Origin: an uncultured Bacteroidia bacterium
GTDB lineage: Bacteria; Bacteroidota; Bacteroidia; Bacteroidales; UBA932
Direction of reading: 5' to 3'
Assembly (NCBI GenBank): GCA_902801205.1
Contig: CADCHE010000001.1
Span: 226,744 to 290,743 of the forward strand
Length of the DNA: 64,000 nucleotides
This document shows positions 9,309-15,897 of this stretch, piece after piece (within the stretch, counting starts at the first letter, position 1; each line of letters begins with the position of its first letter). The translations under genes were made by a program, and so were the position numbers. The notes beneath the pieces are model-generated. The model was not told the DNA's origin and made no database searches. It saw only the letters and a program-made list of their open reading frames with translations.

Positions 9309-10764
9309 TGAGCCAGCCGCGGCCGGCGCCGTGTTCCAGCATCCGGAGGGCGGGCCGTTCCGCCTTCGGCTGCACCGCCGTCGGCGTCGCATAGGTCTTG
9401 CCGGCCGCCCGGAGCGCGGCCGCGAGCATCTGTTCGTTCTCGTCGCCGAGTGCGATGCCGTCGAACGCCCAGTCGTCCGCCTCGATGTCCGGGACGATCC
9501 CGTCCGGCAGGGCGGGGTTCTTCCCGTCCTTGTCGGCGAACATGCTTACCATCACATACATCCCCCAGTCCTTGATCAGGGAGAAGTCATACTTTTCATT
9601 GTAGATATCTTCGGGAGCGAGGATGTAACCCGCGCAGTATTTGCCGTACGTCTGACGGCCGACCAGGGTTACGGGCAGGTAGGGTGCGAGCCCCACGACC
9701 AGTCCTTCCGAAGCGGATGCCGACGACCCCGTCACGATCGCATAGAGGTGTTCGATCTGCGGCTTCGCGTCCGTGATGTCCACGGTGACATCCGTGTTTT
9801 CCATCTTGAATGAATGCCGGTTCGTGAACCGGGTGTCGGTTTCGTATCCCTGCTGCTTCCACGCCTCAGCCAGGTAGTCGTTGAAGATCTCCGTCTGGAA
9901 GACGTCTCCGGCATCGACGTTCGCCTGCGGGGCGATCAGCGACCCCAGTACGTTTTCCGTGATGGCGTAGCCGCCCCCGTTGTAGCGCAGGTCCAGGACC
10001 AGTTCCCAGATGCCAGCTTCTTTGAACCGCCGGAACACGTCCGGCAGGGTGGTGGCCGACCGAAGGTCGAAGGCGTTGTAGCACAGATAGCCCACTTTCT
10101 TACCGTCGATGTCGATGACGTTCTCCGCGATGATCGGATTCAGGTAAGTGTTCTCGGCCGTCAGCCGGACGGTTTTCTCCAGGTCGCCGATCCGGTTCAC
10201 GCCGTCTTCATCCCGGGTGACGTGCGTGATCCCGAGGGTCACGGAGGTGGAATTGAATGCATTGTTCAGGTTGGTCCGGGTGATGGGAGCACCGTCCAGG
10301 GTGATGATAACGTCACCGCGACGCAGCCCGGCCCTTCCCGCCGGCGCGTCGGGGTAGACGGCGGCGACCAGCAGGAAGTACTGCCCCGAACCGGAGATCT
10401 CTCCGTACTGGAGTTCATAGCCGTAGGTCATGCCCAGTCCCTGGACATAGTTGCGGAAACCGTCGATGTCGTCGCTGAGCTCGGTCCAATGGTCCACTTC
10501 GCGCCCGTTCCGGTGGTAGCGGATTTCCTGCACGACGGCGGCCGGAGTGGTGCAGGTGTCCGGATTGAGCCGGTGCAGGTCCTTCTGGATCTGCGTGCTC
10601 CACAGGTAGTACGTCTGGAGGATATCCGATGCGAACTGCGTGGCCTGCTGCAGATTCTGCGGGACGCTCGGCTTCGCCGGCTGCGCATTGCGGTCGGGGT
10701 CGCACGCGACGAAGGCGGCGGCCACGAGCGCCAGCGTGCCAAGGAAGTAGGAGATGCGTTTCAT
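9289..10764 (-). CDS. S41-family (C-terminal processing) protease lipoprotein with PDZ domain
   Basis: 491 aa from ATG 10764. The first 20 residues form a signal peptide and Cys21 (LVAAAFVAC) is a likely lipidated residue. A PDZ domain covers about residues 125-200 (YPDAPAGRAGLRRGDVIITLDG). The peptidase S41 core follows, with the Ser in SSASASEGL (probably S350) and the Lys in TYGKY (K375) as the expected Ser/Lys dyad. Such proteins are exported to the periplasm or outer membrane and cleave near C-termini. A longer in-frame ORF start at 10833 would cross the promoter. Monocistronic, with its 3' end overlapping xseB. Confidence 0.9.
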   Translation of the reverse strand: MKRISYFLGTLALVAAAFVACDPDRNAQPAKPSVPQNLQQATQFASDILQTYYLWSTQIQKDLHRLNPDTCTTPAAVVQEIRYHRNGREVDHWTELSDDIDGFRNYVQGLGMTYGYELQYGEISGSGQYFLLVAAVYPDAPAGRAGLRRGDVIITLDGAPITRTNLNNAFNSTSVTLGITHVTRDEDGVNRIGDLEKTVRLTAENTYLNPIIAENVIDIDGKKVGYLCYNAFDLRSATTLPDVFRRFKEAGIWELVLDLRYNGGGYAITENVLGSLIAPQANVDAGDVFQTEIFNDYLAEAWKQQGYETDTRFTNRHSFKMENTDVTVDITDAKPQIEHLYAIVTGSSASASEGLVVGLAPYLPVTLVGRQTYGKYCAGYILAPEDIYNEKYDFSLIKDWGMYVMVSMFADKDGKNPALPDGIVPDIEADDWAFDGIALGDENEQMLAAALRAAGKTYATPTAVQPKAERPALRMLEHGAGRGWLIKPLPR

Positions 10765-10799
10765 GTTCAGCGTCGTTCTCTGACCTGGTTTTATGGAGG

Positions 10800-10807
10800 C
10801 GAAGTTA
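10800..10807 (-). promoter_or_regulatory. Probable -7 box for S41 protease gene
   Basis: TAACTTCG on the minus strand matches TAnnTTTG except at one position and is 36 nt upstream of the chosen ATG (10764). Confidence 0.45.
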
Positions 10808-11135
10808 GTAAAAATGTGCCGTTTATGAAACACGGTTCTTTGGGTGGAACAGATATCCTGGAAGGATAAACTTCAAATATGTCGGGATAAGAAGTATTCT
10901 GTTGGTTGTGTGAGAGTTGATAATAAGCCGACATGTCCCCATGATCGTTCTGGAGGCGGCTCTGTCGAGCAACTTATGTTATGGTAGGATTTCTCCGTAC
11001 AGCGGTGACTCATGTCTGATGTGAAACTTCCACAAAGTTAAGGTCAAATCGTTGCGCATTCAAAAACCTTTCAATTATCAAACTTACACTACTTTCAAAG
11101 ATTATTTATGAGTTTTTAGTGAACAATGTGGGGGC
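10808..11135 (-). other. Gene-free stretch at the edge of the AT-rich island
   Basis: About 330 nt without a supported gene. On the minus strand an open frame starts at ATG 11059 (MRNDLTLTLWKFHIRHESPLYGEILP), stops at 10979, and continues in the same frame for about 40 codons (HKLLDRAASRTIMGTCRLII...). It could be a decayed coding sequence or a repeated non-coding element; I cannot tell which. Confidence 0.35.
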
Positions 11136-11885
11136 TTACCAAATAATTCTATTTAAGTAATATTCCGTATCATCCCCATATCCACGGTTATCCGTTAAGT
11201 CAAAAAATCCATCCGCCAGAAGATCTAAACGGATAACAAAAGTGTCATGGTCCAAGAAGTCCTTAATTATTAGTAGATTATTACGCACTTCAACCTTACG
11301 GAAATCTTTAACGAAACAATCTTCGTCAGGCAGAGTTCTTAATACTACACCTGTAGTGAGAAGAATGGTCTGACTGATATCATAGGCTTCCAATGTCAGC
11401 CTGAAATCGAAAGTGGTAAAATAACATTTCAAATAAATTGTCAAGCCATACTCTTTTACTTTGATCTTTTTAAATAGCCACTCGTTTTTGTAACCGCCCA
11501 TCCGAAAAGAATCATTTATACTCATCAGCATGTCAATATCCAATGTATTGGAGGCAAGCCTATACCCGCGCTCTAATAGGGAAAGATACCATTCGAATCG
11601 GTCTATCAGGCTAGTCATTTCCCTATATTGTGCTATTTCCTTACTTTGTACTTCAATATGCGAGTCAATAACATGGAAAGTTAATAATTCTTCTAAAAAC
11701 GCTCTATTATCCAAGGAGACGCAGAGCATTGAAAAAGGATTCCGCAATTGAATATTATGCTTTCGTACTTCTTTAGATAAATAGTTACAAACAAATCTTG
11801 AATTAAAAAGAAAACTATAATCAAGAGGATCATCATGATTAAAAAAACCGGGCTCTAGCCTGAAACTGATATATCTTAGATACAT
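11136..11885 (-). CDS. Unknown cytoplasmic protein, candidate immunity protein
   Basis: 249 aa, not recognised. It has no signal peptide, is acidic/aromatic, and has the mixed composition (many Phe/Tyr/Leu/Asp, e.g. FLDHDTFVIRLDLLADGFFDLTDNRGYGDD) common in cytoplasmic immunity proteins of interbacterial toxins. Base composition is clearly AT-rich (sampled lines about 20-43% GC) against about 60% for neighbouring genes, suggesting horizontal acquisition. Two nucleotides beyond one codon upstream ends an in-frame 53-codon fragment (11889-12050) that looks like the tail of another protein. The immunity role is inference from this arrangement only. Confidence 0.65.
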   Translation of the reverse strand: MYLRYISFRLEPGFFNHDDPLDYSFLFNSRFVCNYLSKEVRKHNIQLRNPFSMLCVSLDNRAFLEELLTFHVIDSHIEVQSKEIAQYREMTSLIDRFEWYLSLLERGYRLASNTLDIDMLMSINDSFRMGGYKNEWLFKKIKVKEYGLTIYLKCYFTTFDFRLTLEAYDISQTILLTTGVVLRTLPDEDCFVKDFRKVEVRNNLLIIKDFLDHDTFVIRLDLLADGFFDLTDNRGYGDDTEYYLNRIIW

Positions 11886-11888
11886 TGC

Positions 11889-12239
11889 TTATGGCTTTTG
11901 ATGATAACGTGGATTACTTAACATTCCCTTTTGCTTTAATTCAAAAGATCTATTTTTTTCGTATTGAAGGATATTTGCTCTTGCACCTTCTCCTTCCGGG
12001 AGTTCCCTCTTCGCTCTCCCGATTCCACTTCCTGACTTGTGTCTCTGCTCTCACTGATTTTCCATTTCGTATAGGCCTCCACTCACACCAGTCTTAACAA
12101 CTTCTTCGGTTTTGTGTTGACAATGTCGTACGCATGTTGCGCTTTTGTCATGGCAGGCCTGGCGGCCTACTCCTTCTTTCCAAAGAAGCCGATGATTGAC
12201 GTGGACTGTGTCTCGCCGTATGAGAATGGACTTATTCAA
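11889..12239 (-). pseudogene. Possible decayed toxin/C-terminal protein fragment
   Basis: Two same-frame segments separated by a single TGA (12051-12053). The upstream 62 codons start at ATG 12239 and end ...TGVSGGLYEMENQ. The downstream 53 codons begin EQRHKSGSGIGRAKRELPEG and end KQKGMLSNPRYHQKP, then TAA, one codon before the ATG of the 249-aa gene. The second segment has the charged, Gly-rich, basic composition of toxin C-terminal domains, and its position directly before a putative immunity gene fits toxin-immunity order. No family was recognised, so the toxin assignment is inference. Confidence 0.35.
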
Positions 12240-12250
12240 TTGTCTCTCTT

Positions 12251-12700
12251 TTAGTTATAATTCGTCGAAATCACGTTATTTAAAAATTCATATATTCTAG
12301 GAAAGGCTTCTTTGAACGATTGAGTTTGCAGATTCGGATTATTCCCATATTCCAATCCAACCTCAATAGATCCTTTTATCCATTGTTTTTGTTCGTTATT
12401 AATGTTTGTGAGTGATTTAATAAATATGTTCTCCCCAATCCGTTCTATCAAATCAACGATAACGGCACCATGGTCATAGCCGGCGCCGTCATAAACCTTC
12501 AACAAAGCTAATTGCCTTATTGAAAGATCATTGCCTTTAATCGCCTCATTCAATAACTTATAATAATCTACATTCTGCTCTTTAGAAGCACGGAGTAATA
12601 ATTCGGAGACTTCAATACCATTTAATTCCTTGCGTCCACCACAAGCAAGACACATGAATAAGATAACATAGAAAAAAAATATCTTCATAATTTTTTTCAT
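12251..12700 (-). CDS. Unknown small lipoprotein
   Basis: 149 aa. A hydrophobic N-terminus (KIFFFYVILFMCLACGG) ends in a lipobox with Cys20, so the protein is probably a lipoprotein. The mature part is helical and Ile/Asn/Leu-rich, with no recognised domain (NGIEVSELLLRASKEQNVDYYK...). AT-rich like its neighbours. It overlaps the end of the 212-aa gene by 4 nt (ATGA), so the two are translationally coupled. Small lipoproteins in such islands are sometimes periplasmic immunity factors, but nothing here proves that. Confidence 0.7.
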   Translation of the reverse strand: MKKIMKIFFFYVILFMCLACGGRKELNGIEVSELLLRASKEQNVDYYKLLNEAIKGNDLSIRQLALLKVYDGAGYDHGAVIVDLIERIGENIFIKSLTNINNEQKQWIKGSIEVGLEYGNNPNLQTQSFKEAFPRIYEFLNNVISTNYN

Positions 12701-13335
12701 TTACTGCTTTTCCTTTCCGGAATAACGCCAGCGATGAGGTTCGGGTATTCATCTCCGGCAATCGCTCTGAGAAAGGAATCAACATTTCTTTTTTTAACAT
12801 TGATACAGACAGTAGCGTTTTCACCCTCAAGCACATAATACTTACGGTTCCTGATCTGCTCGAATTGTTTATGCCGGATTTTGAAATGTTCTTCAGTAAC
12901 GAGTGATGGCTCCTCTCCATGATGTTTATGCCTTGGTTTTATGAGCATGACTCTATCAAAAAGTGGAACTTGCGGACTACGATTATTTATATGCTGAATT
13001 TTGTATACTTCTAGTTTATAAGTCGTTGTATCCCCTTTATTTGTCCATAATGGCTCAATTTCAACAACTTGGCGATTCGAGTAGATAAAATACAGTGTGC
13101 TTCCATCAAGGAATGTTTTGGAAATTCTTTCAGGATGTGGTAATGTAAAACACAGTCTTTTTGTTTGTTCATCACTTACGGCGGAAGGGAATCCCTCCTT
13201 CATTTGGAGCGTAATGCTATCGGAAGTTTGATTCAATACATTAAAAGCGTAGGGAATGCTTTCCGAGAACGGAAGAACACCTAAAGCCCTCCATCCAGAT
13301 ATAGTGAATAATAGCAACGCAGCAATACGCATCAT
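12697..13335 (-). CDS. Unknown secreted protein
   Basis: 212 aa with an N-terminal hydrophobic segment (MMRIAALLLFTISGWRALG) that looks like a signal peptide or anchor. The remainder is beta-rich with basic patches (MLIKPRHKHHGEEPS, HFKIRHKQFEQIRNRKYY) and has no recognised domain. AT-rich. Its ATG overlaps the stop of a 40-codon upstream fragment and its end overlaps the lipoprotein gene, giving a coupled minus-strand unit. Function unknown. Confidence 0.65.
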   Translation of the reverse strand: MMRIAALLLFTISGWRALGVLPFSESIPYAFNVLNQTSDSITLQMKEGFPSAVSDEQTKRLCFTLPHPERISKTFLDGSTLYFIYSNRQVVEIEPLWTNKGDTTTYKLEVYKIQHINNRSPQVPLFDRVMLIKPRHKHHGEEPSLVTEEHFKIRHKQFEQIRNRKYYVLEGENATVCINVKKRNVDSFLRAIAGDEYPNLIAGVIPERKSSK

Positions 13336-13454
13336 AATCCTTGAGTTATCTTGTTGGAATAATCTCTGTAGTCGCTGTAATCAATACTGACAATAGTCTC
13401 TTTACTATCGTAGAAAGCTATTCTTTTTGTGAATTTAAGATGTTCTTTCCCCAA
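13332..13454 (-). other. Possible 40-codon ORF or gene fragment coupled to the 212-aa gene
   Basis: Reading LGKEHLKFTKRIAFYDSKET and ending SNKITQGL, with a TTG as the only upstream start-like codon and a TGA overlapping the ATG of the 212-aa gene. The protein-like composition and coupling suggest either a tiny gene or the surviving 3' end of a deleted one. It lies about 17 nt after a perfect -7 box. Confidence 0.35.
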
Positions 13455-13471
13455 TGAGGTCGCTCAAAAAC

Positions 13472-13479
13472 CAAAGATA
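13472..13479 (-). promoter_or_regulatory. -7 promoter box for the AT-rich island genes
   Basis: TATCTTTG on the minus strand, a perfect TAnnTTTG match. It could drive the 40-codon fragment, the 212-aa and the 149-aa genes. Confidence 0.6.
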
Positions 13480-13591
13480 AAAAAATGTTTGCAGTATTCC
13501 AACGGCGCCCTGTAACCCAGTGACTTACGGGGCGGCCGGGGACAGACGACGGTTTTTCTGGAAAAATGAAGCCAGTCGGCGAAATGTTTCG

Positions 13592-13599
13592 TATCTTTG
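13592..13599 (+). promoter_or_regulatory. -7 promoter box for murI
   Basis: TATCTTTG on the plus strand, a perfect match, 21 nt before the murI ATG at 13621. It argues against the upstream in-frame start at 13597, which lies within the box. Confidence 0.75.
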
Positions 13600-13620
13600 G
13601 CAATTGTAATAATCAAGACG

Positions 13621-14400
13621 ATGATTGGAATCTTCGACTCGGGGGCCGGCGGACTCTCCGTCTACCGCGAGATCCGGAAACTGCTTCCGGACCAGGGATT
13701 CGTCTATTTCTCGGACAACGCCCACTGCCCGTACGGAGAGAAGGACGCGTCCTACATCCAGGAGCGGGGCCGCCGGATCACGGAGACCCTGCTGGAGAAG
13801 GGCGCACAAGCCATCGTCGTTGCCTGCAACACGGCCACGGCGGCCGCCATCGCCACCCTGCGCGCGGCCTATCCCGTCCCGTTCATCGGCATGGAGCCGG
13901 CTGTGAAACCCGCGGCGCTCGGCACGCGCACCGGCGTGATCGGCGTCCTGGCTACGGCCGGCACCCTCAAGGGATCGAAATACCTGAACACGAAAGGCCG
14001 CTTCGAGGACGACGTCACCATTGTGGAACACGTCGGCCAGGGATTCGTCGAACTGGTCGAGAACGGCATCCTGGACGGGCCTGAAGCCGAAGCCGTCGTC
14101 CGGCGGAGCCTGCAGCCGCTGCTGGATGCCGGCGCCGACCGCATCGTCCTGGGCTGCACCCACTATCCTTTCCTGGCCGGCGTCATCGGCCGGATCGCCG
14201 GACCCTCCGTGCAGGTCATCGATCCCGCGCCCGCCGTCGCCCGCCAGCTGGTCCGTGTGATGGAAGGGGCAGGCATCCTGGTCCGGGAGAAGAAGGCCCT
14301 CCGCGGGTCCTTCGAGCTGCTCAGCTCGGGCGACCCTGCATCCGCCAGGCGGATCCTGGCCCTCATCGACGCGGCCGACGGAAAGAAAGAAAAACAATAA
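13621..14400 (+). CDS. murI: Glutamate racemase
   Basis: 259 aa (MIGIFDSGAGGLSVYREI), interconverting L- and D-glutamate for peptidoglycan. The conserved DSGAGGLSV loop, the catalytic-Cys motif ACNTATAA and the second catalytic-Cys motif GCTHYPFL are all present. The start at 13621 was chosen because the longer ORF would begin within the -7 promoter element. It is followed after 5 nt by pncB, so the two are probably one transcript. Confidence 0.95.
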   Translation: MIGIFDSGAGGLSVYREIRKLLPDQGFVYFSDNAHCPYGEKDASYIQERGRRITETLLEKGAQAIVVACNTATAAAIATLRAAYPVPFIGMEPAVKPAALGTRTGVIGVLATAGTLKGSKYLNTKGRFEDDVTIVEHVGQGFVELVENGILDGPEAEAVVRRSLQPLLDAGADRIVLGCTHYPFLAGVIGRIAGPSVQVIDPAPAVARQLVRVMEGAGILVREKKALRGSFELLSSGDPASARRILALIDAADGKKEKQ

Positions 14401-14405
14401 CAGAT

Positions 14406-15893
14406 ATGCTCAATTATTCGTATTGCTCGGACAAGTACCAGTACACGATGGGAAAGTCCTTCTTCGAGACAGGACGGAAAGACACCGTCGCCGTGTTCAA
14501 CCTTTTTTACCGCAAGGCGCCCGAGAACAACAACTGGGCGGTCGTCAGCGGAACGGACGAAGCCATCGAATGCGCCTTGAACCTCGGAAAGGCCGCGCCG
14601 GACTTCTTTGAGAAATTCCTGCCCGGAGAGGCCTACGCGGAGTTCCGCAACTACCTGAGCACGATGAAGTTCACCGGTGACATCTACGCCATGCGCGAAG
14701 GCGAGATCGCCTTCCCCAACCAGCCGGTCATCACCGTTGTCGCCCCGCTGATCGAGGCGCAGGTCCTCGAGACGCCGCTCCTCTGCATCATGAACCACCA
14801 GATGGCCGTCGCCACGAAGGCTTCCCGCGTCTGCCGGGCCACCGACCGGCCGGTCAGCGAATTCGGCTCGCGCCGCGCCCATGGGCCCTGGGCGGCCGTT
14901 TACGGAGCCAAGGCCGCGATCATCGCCGGCTGCGCCAGCTCCTCCAACATCCTGACGGGCGTGCTCAACGGCGTGCCTTCCACCGGCACGATGGCACACA
15001 GCTTCGTCACCTCCTACGGCAGTTCCGTAGAAGGGGAGCACAAGGCGTTCGTGGACTACATCGAGACCCACCGCGGCGAGAACCTCATCCTCCTCATCGA
15101 TACGTACGACACCCTGAAGTGCGGAGTCCTCAATGCCATCCGCTCCTTCCGCGAATGCGGTATCGACGACGGCTACGCGCCGGGCTACGGCATCCGCCTG
15201 GACAGCGGCGACCTCGCCTACCTGTCCGTGAAGGTGCGCAAGATCCTCGACGAACACGGCATGAAGCATTGCAAGATCTTCGCGACCAACTCCCTGGACG
15301 AATACCTCATCAGCGACCTGGAACGGCAGGGTGCGCGCATCGACTCCTACGGCGTGGGTGACGCCATCGCCACGAGCAAGGCGGCCCCGTGCTTCGGCAA
15401 CGTGTACAAGCTGGTCCAGATCGACGGCGAACCGGTGCTCAAGCGTTCTGAAGACACCATCAAGCTCATCAATCCCGGCTTCCAGGTCACGTACCGCATC
15501 ATGCGTCACGATCCCGACCAGGGCGACATCTACAAGGCGGACGTCACCTGCCTGCGCGGCGACACCCTGACCCGCAGCATCGAGGCGGGGGAGGCCTTTA
15601 CGATCTTCGACGAGAACGACCGCTTCAAGCACAAGACCTTCGAGGCCGGCTCCTATGCGTGGCGCACCTTGCAGGAACCGGTGGTCCGCGGCGGCGTCCG
15701 TTGCTGCCCGGAGCACTCCCTGCAGGAGAAAAAGGCCTTCTACAACGATACCCTGATGCATTTCAGCCCTTCGGAACGGCGTCTCATCAACCCACACTAT
15801 TACAAGGTGGATATCTCAGAGGACCTGTACAAACTGAAGATCGGCATCCTCGACAGCCTCAACAAGGAAATCGCCGAGTTCCGGATCGACTGA
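14406..15893 (+). CDS. pncB: Nicotinate phosphoribosyltransferase
   Basis: 495 aa; joins nicotinate to PRPP to form NaMN in NAD salvage. It begins with the family's substrate segment LNYSYCSDKYQYTMGKSFF (YxDxYxxTM). It contains SEFGSRRAHG, with the catalytic-region His, and the GIRLDSGDLAYLS phosphate-binding motif. The length fits the long PncB subgroup. Its partners pncA (42.3 kb) and pnuC (27.3 kb) are elsewhere in the window. The gene converges on pbpC with a 4-nt gap. Confidence 0.95.
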   Translation: MLNYSYCSDKYQYTMGKSFFETGRKDTVAVFNLFYRKAPENNNWAVVSGTDEAIECALNLGKAAPDFFEKFLPGEAYAEFRNYLSTMKFTGDIYAMREGEIAFPNQPVITVVAPLIEAQVLETPLLCIMNHQMAVATKASRVCRATDRPVSEFGSRRAHGPWAAVYGAKAAIIAGCASSSNILTGVLNGVPSTGTMAHSFVTSYGSSVEGEHKAFVDYIETHRGENLILLIDTYDTLKCGVLNAIRSFRECGIDDGYAPGYGIRLDSGDLAYLSVKVRKILDEHGMKHCKIFATNSLDEYLISDLERQGARIDSYGVGDAIATSKAAPCFGNVYKLVQIDGEPVLKRSEDTIKLINPGFQVTYRIMRHDPDQGDIYKADVTCLRGDTLTRSIEAGEAFTIFDENDRFKHKTFEAGSYAWRTLQEPVVRGGVRCCPEHSLQEKKAFYNDTLMHFSPSERRLINPHYYKVDISEDLYKLKIGILDSLNKEIAEFRID

Positions 15894-15897
15894 TCCC

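Noticed and set aside
12124-12255. Plus-strand 43-codon frame MSYACCAFVMAGLAAYSFF...
   Set aside because: Short, no promoter or ribosome site, and opposite to the minus-strand debris; could not be supported as a gene.
10808-13590. Insertion sequence or integrative element
   Set aside because: No transposase, integrase, terminal inverted repeats or target-site duplications were visible at the island edges; only composition suggests transfer.
13418-13603. 61-codon minus-strand frame across the murI promoter
   Set aside because: It overlaps the murI -7 box and the 40-codon coupled frame, and has no start context.
14163-15797. 544-codon minus-strand open frame
   Set aside because: Antisense to pncB and murI, both of which are clear enzymes with complete motifs.
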